Below, one piece after another: positions 38,755 to 46,535 of a stretch of DNA of 55,581 nt. The notes under the pieces are model-generated. The model was given only the letters and a program-made list of their open reading frames with translations, was not told where the DNA came from and made no database searches. Positions within the stretch are counted from its first letter, which is position 1, and every line of letters starts with the position of its first letter. The DNA comes from a virus, in the IMG/VR virus record IMGVR_UViG_3300032893_000059, positions 1 through 55,581 of that record. One strand, given 5' to 3'. Position numbers and translations under genes: made by a program.

Positions 38755-40413
38755 CTACCTCAGCACGTTCGCCAAGGCCGCCTCGCGTCCATGCAGTCGG
38801 GCCAGCAGGTTAGCTTGCTCGAACAGCTTCGCCATCTGGGCCAGGTCGGCACCACTGCGGCGGGCTTGGGCAACGATGGCCCGGCGCAGGTCTTCGAACG
38901 AGTGGGCGCCGTCGATGGCGGCAAGTACTTCCGTGATGAAGGGCCGCAGCATCTTGCTGGCCGCCCGGGCCGCCCGCTGCGCCTGCACCACCTGGTACTT
39001 CGCGACCTTGCGGGTTGCACTGGTGCCAGCGCGCAGGGCAACCGCTTCCGACAGCGCGCTCACGGCCCGCAGGTCAACCTGGTTGCCGCCTGGTGCTGGA
39101 GGCTGTCCCTCCTGCGGTTGGCCCTGGCCCGGCAGGGCAGGGGGCGCCGCCGGCCGTAGCGCTCGCATCTGCTCGAGCCGCGCCGCCAGCGCGTCGCCCT
39201 CGTTGATGGGCATGCCGTGCGCCTCGAGGATGGACACCACGTCGAGCTCGGGCGGGGCCTTCTCGATCGCGGTAACGATGGTGAGCAGCTCCTGCGCGTC
39301 GGCCAGCGGGTCGTCCGGCGTGCCGATCTGAGGCTCTGGGTAGGGCGCCAGCTCTGGGTCGCCGAGGTTGTGGTACGCATGCCAGCAAAGCACTTGGTCG
39401 CGCAGCCGCGGGAAGATCGCGGCGTCGTCTCGCTTGATGTCGGTGCGGGTCTTCTCGTGCACCTCACCCAGAGCGCGGTTGCCGTTGGCGGCCGTCGAGG
39501 TCGTCAGCTCCTGGCCCAACACGCGGATGGCGATGTCGGCATCCAGGCTTTTCTTGCGGTCGCCGAAGCACTGCCAACCCTCGCCCTTCAGCTCGTGCAG
39601 CTCGATGCCGTACCCGGGCTTTCCGAGCTTCTCGTCCCGCTGGGGCGTCATCACCGTGGGCTCGTTGCCCAGGCCTGCGAGCTGTCCCTTCCACCGCTCC
39701 TTGTCCGGCTCGCTTGCATCTGCTGGGTACTTCCCCTCCAGGATTGCCATGCCGTATTTCTCGTTACGGCGGGACCAGTCACGCTCGTTCCAGGTTCGGT
39801 CGATGAACTTCATGCCCAGTGAGCGAATGAGGCCCTGCATCCACGAGCGATGCCCGCCCCACATGAACCAGGCCCCATCGCCGCGCGGCTCCTCCTCGGT
39901 GTCGGGCATCATGATCTGCTGGCCCTCGAGCGTGACTACGAAGAACCGACGCTGCCCATGGTCCCAGCGCAAGTACTTCGGATGCCAGGGGATCACGCGC
40001 GGAGTAAAACTGTCCTTCGTTGGCGTCCACACGATCGGACCGAAGGCCACGCCCAAGCCGATTTTCCACCGCAGCAGCTCCTTGGCAGCATCGTGGGAAA
40101 CGATGCGATTCCACAGGCCGTCGTCGCGAGTCCGGTCGGCGCCCCCCATTGCGTCTGCCAACTTGGAGGCCTTCTGTTTCTCCAGACCTGGCTTGAAGAT
40201 CAGGTCCGCGCACATCAGGCCACCGACACGCGTCTCGACAACCGCGGCGATCCGATCGTCGGTCAGCATTTCCTCCCACAGCGGCGCCGAGTTGATGAAC
40301 GTCCCGTACTCGTGCTCTTCCATAATCTGGCGCAGCTGCCAGACGCTGTCAGTCTGCCGCCAGTTGGTCAGGATCGGAATCTGTGTGTACCGCTGCAGAC
40401 TCGGGGTCGACAT
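38755..40413 (-). CDS. Portal protein (DUF935 / Mu gp29-like)
   Basis: 552 aa from MSTPSLQRYTQIPILTNWRQ; the upstream extension in this frame is rejected because ATG 40413 directly follows the shared hairpin. Segments WQLRQIMEEHEYGTFINSAP, VVETRVGGLMCADLIFKPGL, GIGLGVAFGPIVW-like, GMKFIDRTWNERDWSRRNEK and LDADIAIRVLGQELTTSTAA are characteristic of Mu-type portals. It follows the terminase gene. Confidence 0.9.
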   Translation of the reverse strand: MSTPSLQRYTQIPILTNWRQTDSVWQLRQIMEEHEYGTFINSAPLWEEMLTDDRIAAVVETRVGGLMCADLIFKPGLEKQKASKLADAMGGADRTRDDGLWNRIVSHDAAKELLRWKIGLGVAFGPIVWTPTKDSFTPRVIPWHPKYLRWDHGQRRFFVVTLEGQQIMMPDTEEEPRGDGAWFMWGGHRSWMQGLIRSLGMKFIDRTWNERDWSRRNEKYGMAILEGKYPADASEPDKERWKGQLAGLGNEPTVMTPQRDEKLGKPGYGIELHELKGEGWQCFGDRKKSLDADIAIRVLGQELTTSTAANGNRALGEVHEKTRTDIKRDDAAIFPRLRDQVLCWHAYHNLGDPELAPYPEPQIGTPDDPLADAQELLTIVTAIEKAPPELDVVSILEAHGMPINEGDALAARLEQMRALRPAAPPALPGQGQPQEGQPPAPGGNQVDLRAVSALSEAVALRAGTSATRKVAKYQVVQAQRAARAASKMLRPFITEVLAAIDGAHSFEDLRRAIVAQARRSGADLAQMAKLFEQANLLARLHGREAALANVLR

Positions 40414-40415
40414 AT

Positions 40416-40435
40416 GGCGGGTGGTACTCCCCGCC
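40416..40435 (-). promoter_or_regulatory. Start-proximal hairpin, portal copy
   Basis: GGCGGG-GAGTACCA-CCCGCC, a perfect 6-bp stem, ends three bases before the portal ATG. Related sequence precedes the small terminase and protease genes. Confidence 0.5.
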
Positions 40436-40451
40436 CACAGGACGGTCAAGG

Positions 40452-41885
40452 TCAGCGCCGCGGGCGGTAGAGGCCGCTGGTCTGCTGGTAATGGAGCGGC
40501 TGATGCTTGCGCGCGATGTTGTAGGCGCCGGTCAGGCAGTCGACCTGGTTGTCCTTGCGTGCGCCGACACCGGTGAAACGCTGCACCTCCTTCAGGAAGG
40601 CCTTCACGTCCCAATCCACCTTCTCGGCGTGCGGGACGCTGATGAGCTGCCGAGCCCAAGCTGCGGCGGCCGGCTGCGCTCGCTGGAACTTGTCGCCCTC
40701 CGGGAAGTCCTCAGCGATGCGCAGCTCCGAGTCGATCTCGCGCAGCATCTGGGCGACGGCCTTGAAACCGGATACCGACTCGACCCAGGTCTCGACACCA
40801 CCGTGCTTTGTCTGGAAGGCGAGGAGCTCGCGCGCGTACTGCGGCACTGTCCAGTGTCCCTTTCTGACCTCGACCACGTGGCAGCGCATGTCGGGCCCGT
40901 AGCCCTCGCAGTCCAGCGCCAGCATCGCACCGTCGTCTGCCGTGGTCTTCTCGCTGGCAGCGGGGTCGCCGTAGATGATGCGCCGGTGCTCCGCCAGCGG
41001 GACGTCCCGGTAGGTCTCCACCCCGAACACATTGTGCCCGCGAGGCCTCGGCCTACCCTGGTAGAGGGCGGCGAAAGACCACTCGCCCATGATGGCGCGA
41101 ATCAGGGCCAGAGCCTCGGCGGTGTAGAGCGGATTTTCCGCCCAGAGCGCCTCGCCTGGTGCGCGTCCAAGCGGGTCGCCCTCTTCGGCCAGCGCGGCGA
41201 GGTTGATGTACTCGAAGCCCTTTTCATCCACAAGCCGCCCGACCATGTCGTCGGGGTTCCACCGCTGCATCACAGCCATGAAGGACCCGCCCTCTAACCG
41301 CGGAATCATGCCCTCGGTCAGCGTCGACCAGATCTGGTCGTTGTAGGCGTCGCTGTCGGCCTCCAGCCGGCTCTTGTACGGATCGTCGTACACCAGCCAG
41401 CCAGATACGCGACGGCCCATAATGCCGGCCTCCGCACCTGCGGCCAAGAACCGACCGCCTTCGCGCGTCTCCCATTCCCCGAGATTCTCGGCGCCCTCCA
41501 GATCTATGCCCGCACGGATGGCGAGATTGCGGGCCCGACGTGATTCCGACCACGCCTTGCGCTCGTTGTATGTCAGGTAGGCGTTGGTGTCGCCCCCGTG
41601 GTACTGCATCCACCAGGCGATACCGTTCAGCACGGTGAGCGTTTTCGCGTGGCCAGGAGGAAGCGATACGCAGGCGAACACCTGCTCGCGCTCTCCCCTT
41701 TCGAATAGATCGAGGAGCGGTTGAATGTGCCGAGGCGGCGGCAGGTGCGGGGACACGCGCCGGATGAAGTCCGCAGGTCGCTCGGGCGCGATCCAGTCCT
41801 GCAGCAGCTGCACGACGTGCGCGCGCTCGGTCGGGCTCATCCTGGGTAGCTCTGCGCGGATGCGCGCGAGCTGGGCCGCGTTCAC
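40452..41885 (-). CDS. terL: Large terminase subunit
   Basis: 477 aa from GTG, GTGA-overlapping the small terminase-position gene. Walker-A-like VSLPPGHAKT (residues ~73-82) in the lysine-late form used by Mu/P2-like terminases, Walker B GWLVYDDPY (~162-170), and the nuclease domain starting IIYGDPAASEKTTADDG with its first Asp, then ETWVESVSGF and KDNQVDCLTG. It packages DNA into heads as ATPase and endonuclease. Confidence 0.93.
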   Translation of the reverse strand: MNAAQLARIRAELPRMSPTERAHVVQLLQDWIAPERPADFIRRVSPHLPPPRHIQPLLDLFERGEREQVFACVSLPPGHAKTLTVLNGIAWWMQYHGGDTNAYLTYNERKAWSESRRARNLAIRAGIDLEGAENLGEWETREGGRFLAAGAEAGIMGRRVSGWLVYDDPYKSRLEADSDAYNDQIWSTLTEGMIPRLEGGSFMAVMQRWNPDDMVGRLVDEKGFEYINLAALAEEGDPLGRAPGEALWAENPLYTAEALALIRAIMGEWSFAALYQGRPRPRGHNVFGVETYRDVPLAEHRRIIYGDPAASEKTTADDGAMLALDCEGYGPDMRCHVVEVRKGHWTVPQYARELLAFQTKHGGVETWVESVSGFKAVAQMLREIDSELRIAEDFPEGDKFQRAQPAAAAWARQLISVPHAEKVDWDVKAFLKEVQRFTGVGARKDNQVDCLTGAYNIARKHQPLHYQQTSGLYRPRR

Positions 41886-42358
41886 GGCGTGGCCTTCGGC
41901 TCCCCGACCACCGGCGCCGCCACTGCTACCGCCGCTGCCGTTGCTGGCGTTTTGCCTTCCTTGGCGTCGAGCGCGGCCAGCACTCGGTCGAGCTCCTGGC
42001 GAGTCTCGGCCGTGGTGGGCTTGCGGTCGGCGGCGAGCGGCTTGCCTCCGCTGGTGACGTCCACCTCCAGGCGCGCCTTGCCTTTGTAGTGGTCGATCAC
42101 GGTCTTGATGGCTTGGTCGCTGCCGTGCTCGGCCCGCGATATAGCCTTCAGGATGACCTTCCGAATGTGGGACACGCCGTGCGTGTCCTGCTCCTCGAGC
42201 ACGCTCACCACGTAATCGGAGCGCTCGCGCCCGTTCTTTCCCGTGGGGTTGCGGATCTCGCCCTTCTTGATCTTGTGCTTTTCGAGATTCGCCAGGCTGC
42301 GGGCGCGCCGTTCGGCCTTGGTCGTTGCCCTCTCGTTGCCAGGATGCGAAGTTGCCAC
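41882..42358 (-). CDS. Small terminase-position DNA-binding protein
   Basis: 158 aa from GTG (ATSHPGNERATTKAERRARS). A basic N-terminus with KKGEIRNPTGKNGRERSDY, helices, and an Ala-rich tail. Overlap with the large subunit gene, size and basic character support the small-terminase role; the N-x-T-G-x-N motif is also seen in DUF5681-type proteins that occupy this slot. Confidence 0.65.
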   Translation of the reverse strand: MATSHPGNERATTKAERRARSLANLEKHKIKKGEIRNPTGKNGRERSDYVVSVLEEQDTHGVSHIRKVILKAISRAEHGSDQAIKTVIDHYKGKARLEVDVTSGGKPLAADRKPTTAETRQELDRVLAALDAKEGKTPATAAAVAVAAPVVGEPKATP

Positions 42359-42364
42359 CTTACG

Positions 42365-42383
42365 TCGGGGTGGTACTCCCCGA
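42365..42383 (-). promoter_or_regulatory. Start-proximal hairpin, small-terminase copy
   Basis: TCGGGG-AGTACCA-CCCCGA, a perfect 6-bp stem, six bases before the GTG start. The rest of the 42359-42470 gap has no ORF. Confidence 0.5.
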
Positions 42384-42470
42384 GGTCATGGGACGCAAGG
42401 ATTGCAAGGTCGGGTGGCCTGCTGGTGGCCTGGCGCTCGACCTGCGGAAGCCTACGCGGTCACCATCAGG

Positions 42471-43313
42471 TCACTGCTCCGCCCGGGCCTCTATGTCCCG
42501 CAGGAGCAAGAGAATCCACAGGCAATCGTTGCCATCCACCTCAAAAGACCGGGCATTGCGCACAGCCTCGTCGACGTCCTGGACGGTTACGGTCGAGCTC
42601 GTCTGGGGATCGTGGTTGGCTTCGATGCACTCCTGCACACGGGAGATCTTTGGGTCGTCGGGTTTGGACACCTTGACCCCGTTCTCCTTCGCCTTCGCCT
42701 CGGCTCTTTCGATGGTCTCGTCTGCCGCTCGCAGTTCCCGCTGCGCCTCGTAGATGGCGGACTTGTTGAGCACGCCACCGATGCGCGAGTACTTCTTCTC
42801 TTTCGCGATCTCCGTCTTCGCGCGGGCTCTTCGATCCTCGGCCAATGCGGCTCGATACCCAAGCACCGCGCCCATCCAGCTCTTGATTGCTTCGGGCTGG
42901 CGCTCGGCTATCGCCTGCCGACGACGCTGCCCGTCTTCCTGAGCCACCTTCCTGGCATGGGCGCGTTCAGCGTCCTGCGCGGCCTGGACGCGTGCCCGAG
43001 CCTGCGCTTGCTCGGCTTTGGCCTGAGCGCCGTTCGCCTCCAGCGAGCACATCGTCACCACCAACTTCGGGCCCGCGAGCTTGCGAATCCCCTTGTCTGC
43101 GCAGGCGCGAAACGTGTCGTCGTAGAGACTCCAGTTAACCACGCCGTCGGGCCGGGTGTACTGCCGTTGGTACTCCTGCATTATAGCGGGGTTGGCGCGG
43201 GCCCACTCCGCGGCCGGGTTCCACTGCGCGGGTGCCGGCTGCCCTGCGGACGCCCTTGTCATCGCCGTAACGGCGAGAATGACCGACGGTGCTGATGCCA
43301 TCGACAGCTTCAT
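42471..43313 (-). CDS. Exported coiled-coil protein
   Basis: 280 aa. N-terminal MKLSMASAPSVILAVTAMTR ending ASAGQ looks like a signal peptide. A globular segment (EWARANPAIMQEYQRQYTRP, FRACADKGIRKLAG) is followed by a long Ala/Gln/Arg-rich coiled coil (EQAQARARVQAAQDAERAHA) and a second helical part. GAGGAG before ATG. An exported protein just upstream of the terminase genes is unusual; perhaps a lysogeny or superinfection factor. Confidence 0.65.
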   Translation of the reverse strand: MKLSMASAPSVILAVTAMTRASAGQPAPAQWNPAAEWARANPAIMQEYQRQYTRPDGVVNWSLYDDTFRACADKGIRKLAGPKLVVTMCSLEANGAQAKAEQAQARARVQAAQDAERAHARKVAQEDGQRRRQAIAERQPEAIKSWMGAVLGYRAALAEDRRARAKTEIAKEKKYSRIGGVLNKSAIYEAQRELRAADETIERAEAKAKENGVKVSKPDDPKISRVQECIEANHDPQTSSTVTVQDVDEAVRNARSFEVDGNDCLWILLLLRDIEARAEQ

Positions 43314-43516
43314 GTTCTCCTCCTTGGCCGCCGCCCTTTGTTCACATGGGAACTGCCAAGTGATTGTCTCTCAAATTTCCCGGCGACGCCAGTGCTCGCG
43401 CGGCGACTTGCACGCCCGTCGCGCGGGACCGCGGCCCGCGATAGGGCCACTCGCAGCAGGTCCGCGATATCATTCTCGGGCCCGCCATCGAGGCACATGC
43501 CTCTTGCCCTACGCAT
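43310..43516 (-). CDS. Small basic hypothetical protein (68 aa)
   Basis: MRRARGMCLDGGPENDIADL then Arg-rich; ends in an ATGA overlap with the exported-protein gene and overlaps the previous stop by eight bases. Codon third positions are less GC-rich than neighbours, so coding is only probable. Confidence 0.4.
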   Translation of the reverse strand: MRRARGMCLDGGPENDIADLLRVALSRAAVPRDGRASRRASTGVAGKFERQSLGSSHVNKGRRPRRRT

Positions 43517-43709
43517 CGGCGACCTCTGCGAGCAGGGCGCCGTACTTGGCTTGTACCCTGGACAGCGAGAGCTTGCCGTCGCCGATGAGCGCGCACAGGC
43601 GCTCCTGGATACGTTTCCGGCCCGCCAGGCGGAGGATCGCCCGCTGATCGTCGGTCAGCTCGGCCGGACGGATGATCCAGTAAGTGCCGATGTCGCGCGG
43701 GAGAGTCAT
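43509..43709 (-). CDS. Small hypothetical protein (66 aa)
   Basis: MTLPRDIGTYWIIRPAELTD, helical, ending ALLAEVADA. Overlaps the previous gene by ATGA and has GAGGAG upstream. Unknown function. Confidence 0.6.
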   Translation of the reverse strand: MTLPRDIGTYWIIRPAELTDDQRAILRLAGRKRIQERLCALIGDGKLSLSRVQAKYGALLAEVADA

Positions 43710-43876
43710 GCCAGCATCTCCTCGTCCGTGAGCGCCGGCATCTCGCGGGTGATGGCGCACTCGGTTTCAAAGCACTCGTCCCGGTAGGTCTTCGGGGTGC
43801 AGAGCAGTTGCTCCACGGTCTCCGCTGGAATCTCCTGGGTCTGGCTGAGCCGTCGTCGCGTTGTCGTTGTCATCAT
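43706..43876 (-). CDS. Small protein (56 aa), apparently leaderless
   Basis: MMTTTTRRRLSQTQEIPAET ... LTDEEMLA, with three Cys (LLCTP, ECFETECA). No Shine-Dalgarno; ATG 43876 lies seven bases after a -10-like hexamer, so the transcript should start at or next to the start codon. First gene of the run 43876-41882. Confidence 0.6.
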   Translation of the reverse strand: MMTTTTRRRLSQTQEIPAETVEQLLCTPKTYRDECFETECAITREMPALTDEEMLA

Positions 43877-43883
43877 GATGTTA

Positions 43884-43911
43884 ATGCTAGCACGTCGCTA
43901 GCGCTAGTCAA
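43884..43911 (-). promoter_or_regulatory. Promoter/operator B with leaderless geometry
   Basis: Minus strand TTGACT, 16 bp, TAGCAT, then seven bases to ATG 43876. It contains AGCGACGTGCTAGCATTAAC, nearly identical to the element at 44703-44731. TGCTAGCA and CTAGCGCTAG palindromes lie inside. The -35 overlaps the stop of the GIY-YIG gene. Confidence 0.6.
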
Positions 43912-44416
43912 GGTGGAATCGGTCCCACCAAAGAAACCCGGTCTGACACTTTCTGGAAACTGTAGCGATTCTCACGGCTTCCTTAAATTCGCCAGACACA
44001 CGGCAGAGGCCACGAGCCGCTCTTGAAAGATGCTGAGCCGAACATCCGACCACGAATGCCAAGCTTTTGAGCGTATGGCCTGCATTCTTTGCCACCCGCC
44101 GCAGACTCCTCGTATTTGGTTCGCAGTTCGGAAACCCGCCCTTTTTGATCTTCCTGTTGATGAGCCGGCCAACTTTAGAGTAGTGCCGCAGCCACCTGCT
44201 TTCAGCGCTGGCGGCCCATCGCAACGGCGCCCATTCGAGCGTCTTAAAGACCGGCTCTTCATGGAGTCCAGCGACCCAGGACCTCGTCACCCGATCCCAA
44301 CCCAGCCGGTGGCTCCTCGCCCGCGCTTCTGGATATCGTGTCGCTCCGACGTACCTTGTCTCACCCGTCGCCGGATCCTGGAGCGCGTAAACGCACACCA
44401 GCTCCTGAGTAACCAT
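43904..44416 (-). CDS. GIY-YIG endonuclease with C-terminal HTH
   Basis: 170 aa. N-terminal VCVYALQDPATGETRYVGAT with VYAL (9-12) and RYVG (21-24) spans the GIY-YIG pair; YPEARARSHRLGWDRVTRS supplies the Arg. The C-terminal ~60 residues (SLRRVAKNAGHTLKSLAFVV, GCSAQHLSRAARGLCRVSGE) form an HTH similar to that of the upstream regulator. Starts directly after the regulator's stop (TAGATG). Probably a homing-type or regulatory nuclease. Confidence 0.75.
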   Translation of the reverse strand: MVTQELVCVYALQDPATGETRYVGATRYPEARARSHRLGWDRVTRSWVAGLHEEPVFKTLEWAPLRWAASAESRWLRHYSKVGRLINRKIKKGGFPNCEPNTRSLRRVAKNAGHTLKSLAFVVGCSAQHLSRAARGLCRVSGEFKEAVRIATVSRKCQTGFLWWDRFHLD

Positions 44417-44818
44417 CTACTCCACCCGCAGGCCGGGCCAGTTCTCCTTGTTCGCCCCGAACCCTTCGGGATGTTTGGCTGATCGCGTGGCCGCTCGTAC
44501 CCGCTGTGCCAACTCCATTGAGATGGTGCGATCGCCTTTCCGCGCCTGAGTCAAAAGAGGTCCGGAGCAACCGACGCGTGAGGCCAGATCGCGCAGCGTC
44601 AAGCCAGCATCGCTTGCGTACTCCACGAGCGAGTTCTTGCTTTGTCCCCTTGCCATCTTCAATCGAGCTGCTTGCGAGACTTGTGTTTTCGACATACTGT
44701 TATTGCTAGCATGTCGCTTACGCGCGGTCAACTCTTCTTCGGCCAGGGCAAGCCTGCGCTCCAGGTCGGCAATCCTCGCCTCGAGCACGGCGATCAGGTC
44801 GTCGGAGGTTCCCGGCAC
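44417..44818 (-). CDS. HTH regulator with N-terminal coiled coil
   Basis: 133 aa from GTG 44818 (VPGTSDDLIAVLEARIADLE). Heptad-rich coiled coil for the first ~32 residues, then MSKTQVSQAARLKMARGQSK and the HTH SLVEYASDAGLTLRDLASRV, GCSGPLLTQARKGDRTISME. A second start, ATG 44695, sits seven bases after an internal -10-like hexamer and would give a 92-aa form without the coiled coil. It is probably autoregulatory and binds the TGCTAGCA dyads. Ends next to the GIY-YIG start. Confidence 0.7.
   Translation of the reverse strand: MPGTSDDLIAVLEARIADLERRLALAEEELTARKRHASNNSMSKTQVSQAARLKMARGQSKNSLVEYASDAGLTLRDLASRVGCSGPLLTQARKGDRTISMELAQRVRAATRSAKHPEGFGANKENWPGLRVE
44703..44731 (-). promoter_or_regulatory. 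Internal promoter/operator A with leaderless geometry
   Basis: Minus strand TTGACC, 17 bp, TAGCAA, then seven bases to ATG 44695. The AGCGACATGCTAGCAATAAC core matches element B (43884-43911) except for two bases. Confidence 0.55.
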
Positions 44819-44825
44819 GAGCGGC

Positions 44826-44854
44826 ACCCTAGCCCGATCGGGCGTACCATGCAA
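44826..44854 (-). promoter_or_regulatory. Promoter C with leaderless geometry and CCCGATCGGG palindrome
   Basis: Minus strand TTGCAT, 17 bp, TAGGGT, then seven bases to GTG 44818, the same distance as A and B. The spacer holds the perfect palindrome CCCGATCGGG, an operator candidate shared with the divergent plus gene. Confidence 0.5.
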
Positions 44855-44865
44855 AGGAGGCCTCG

Positions 44866-45861
44866 ATGAGTGCGCGGATGAAACTCTGGCTTTGCAACTT
44901 GGCGCTCCTGGCGCCAGCAACCTGGTTGTTCTGGAACCGCTTCACCGTCTTTTCTCAGCCGGGCACGTTGGCCCGAACCATGGCCGGAATGCGAGCGATC
45001 CTCGATGGCTCTGCTCCCACGCCCTACCGGTACCGTCCGCTGGTGGCATTCGTGTTCGTGCATGGGCAGCAGGCATTGTGGTCTCTTGGACTTCCACCAT
45101 TGCGAGCACACGAGGCCATAGCCAGCTTTCTCCTCGCTTTTGGCAGTGCAGGCCTTGTGACTGGGTTACGCGCGTGGCTGGACTGCTGGATCGAGGATGG
45201 CGCCCTAGCCGCTCTCGGCACATCGATCGCCTTGGTGCTCTTTCTTGGTCTATCGCCCAACCTTCAGGCAAACCCATGGCACCTGGTGGAAGACTCTCTG
45301 ACCTGCTGGGGCCTGGTGGCTATACGTCGCGGGCGCGTCGGGATCGCAATAGCTCTGCTAGTTCTGGCGGCCCTTACCCGAGAGACAGCTGTTTTCTTCG
45401 CCCTGGGAGCCGCGGTACTTACCTGCCGCCGGGGCTGGTGGCCCGTCGCAATGCTCGCGGTCTGGGGGGTGTGCTACGGGCTGCTTCGTCTGTGCGTGGG
45501 ACCAGGTGCGGACTACAACACGCTGGCGCAGCGAATGATGGAGAACCGCGCCCACGCTGGGCACTGGCTCGGCTTGTGGGCTCTGTTCCTCGCGCCTGTG
45601 CTGGCAATGGGTGTCTATCGCCTGGCCCAGACCCATCGACGCGGAGAATGGCACCAAGCACGTACGGCGCTTGCACTTGCTGCCGTCGGAGGCTGCTACC
45701 TCTGCGCGTTGCTACTCTTCACCTTTTGGGCCGAGATCCGCATCGCCCTGTGGATTTGGCTTGCGCCGGTCGCCCTAAGCGGCTGGAGCAGGAGAGCATT
45801 GTTGGCCGAAAGAGAGCAGCGAGCAACTTCTGCCCGGCCCCGACCGATAAGCCTGGCATGA
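44866..45861 (+). CDS. Polytopic membrane protein, GT-C glycosyltransferase-like
   Basis: 331 aa, AAAGGAGG five bases before ATG. About eight to nine membrane helices (LWLCNLALLAPATWLFWNRF, ALAALGTSIALVLFLGLSPN, IAIALLVLAALTRETAVFFA, VAMLAVWGVCYGLLRLCVGP, LGLWALFLAPVLAMGVYRLA, CYLCALLLFTFWAEIRIALW). The L-T-R-E-T motif and periplasmic loop Asp/Glu resemble lipid-linked sugar transferases of the GT-C type. A lone plus-strand gene with an own promoter suggests a lysogenic-conversion (surface-modifying) gene. Exact activity unknown. Confidence 0.7.
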   Translation: MSARMKLWLCNLALLAPATWLFWNRFTVFSQPGTLARTMAGMRAILDGSAPTPYRYRPLVAFVFVHGQQALWSLGLPPLRAHEAIASFLLAFGSAGLVTGLRAWLDCWIEDGALAALGTSIALVLFLGLSPNLQANPWHLVEDSLTCWGLVAIRRGRVGIAIALLVLAALTRETAVFFALGAAVLTCRRGWWPVAMLAVWGVCYGLLRLCVGPGADYNTLAQRMMENRAHAGHWLGLWALFLAPVLAMGVYRLAQTHRRGEWHQARTALALAAVGGCYLCALLLFTFWAEIRIALWIWLAPVALSGWSRRALLAEREQRATSARPRPISLA

Positions 45862-46256
45862 CCACCGACCTCAGAGCGATGGCCCAAGAGTCCTGCTTCG
45901 TCGCCTCGCTGGCTCTGGCGTCTTCCCAGATTGACCTGGCGGCAGCTGCTCTGGACGATGCCGTGGCGGCGCTGCGACTGCGGGCCGATGGCCCCAATCG
46001 AATCGCACCAGGTATCTCGGCCCGCTTGCAGGCCGGGCAGAACATCACGTGGCCGAGGTCTCTCAGCAGCTCCCCCACAGCGTTGGCCATGATGGAGTTG
46101 CAGGACCTCGAGGAGGGGCGGGCCTTGGGCATCAGCGTGACCTCTGCTGCCGTGCTTGTTGCGGGCGCTGGATTCGAACCAGCGATGGGAGGGTATGAGC
46201 CTCCAGCCTTAGACCTCTGGGCGAGCCCGCAGAACGTGACCGCCACCGCGCCTTGA
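45858..46256 (+). CDS. Possible second gene of the plus island (132 aa)
   Basis: MTTDLRAMAQESCFVASLAL then DLAAAALDDAVAALRLRADG, helical. Overlaps the membrane protein stop by ATGA and has GC-rich third positions. Its last ~33 codons run antisense through the tRNA gene, so either the true stop differs or the ORF is chance. Confidence 0.4.
   Translation: MTTDLRAMAQESCFVASLALASSQIDLAAAALDDAVAALRLRADGPNRIAPGISARLQAGQNITWPRSLSSSPTALAMMELQDLEEGRALGISVTSAAVLVAGAGFEPAMGGYEPPALDLWASPQNVTATAP
46159..46231 (-). tRNA. tRNA with CAU anticodon (Met or lysidine-type Ile)
   Basis: Acceptor TGCGGGC pairs perfectly with GCCCGCA; D-arm GCC...GGC with AGAGGTCTAA loop; anticodon stem GGAGG/CCTCC with loop CTCATAC (anticodon CAT); T-arm GCTGG-TTCGAAT-CCAGC; discriminator A. 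3' CCA is not encoded. Lies between the plus island and the dispersed element copy 4. Confidence 0.93.
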
Positions 46257-46301
46257 GCAGGGGATTCTTGGGTCGGAGCAGTTTTGGCGCGCTGGCGGTC
46301 A

Positions 46302-46336
46302 CACCCAGGTACTTGGGCGGTGCTCCGCTTTTTCAG
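46302..46336 (-). repeat. Dispersed 35-bp intercistronic element, copy 4
   Basis: CCAGGTACTTGGGCGG, nine bases, TTTTCAGATC, between the end of the small zinc protein gene and the tRNA, again just after a stop codon on the minus strand. Confidence 0.9.
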
Positions 46337-46337
46337 A

Positions 46338-46535
46338 TCAGGCCGCGCGAGATTCTTGCCTGAACGGTCGTTTCACCGCGGCCGGCGCCGTCGTCTCGTC
46401 GAACAGCTCCGCTTGGGCCAGCATGATGAGCTCGCGCCGCGCCTGGCGCTCGCGCATCTCTTCAGCACACGCCGGACAGTGGTAGGGGCAGGCCGCATCC
46501 GCGACCAGCGACTCGACTTGGATTCCCTTGGGCAT
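46338..46535 (-). CDS. Small zinc-ribbon-like protein (65 aa)
   Basis: MPKGIQVESLVADAACPYHC with CPYHCPAC, then helices (MRERQARRELIMLAQAELFD). GAGGAGGTAG before ATG is a strong ribosome-binding site. Unknown role. Confidence 0.75.
   Translation of the reverse strand: MPKGIQVESLVADAACPYHCPACAEEMRERQARRELIMLAQAELFDETTAPAAVKRPFRQESRAA

Noticed and set aside
44637-46256. Single 539-aa plus ORF
   Set aside because: Its first part is antisense to the HTH regulator and out of frame with the membrane protein. Only the last 132 codons are plausible.
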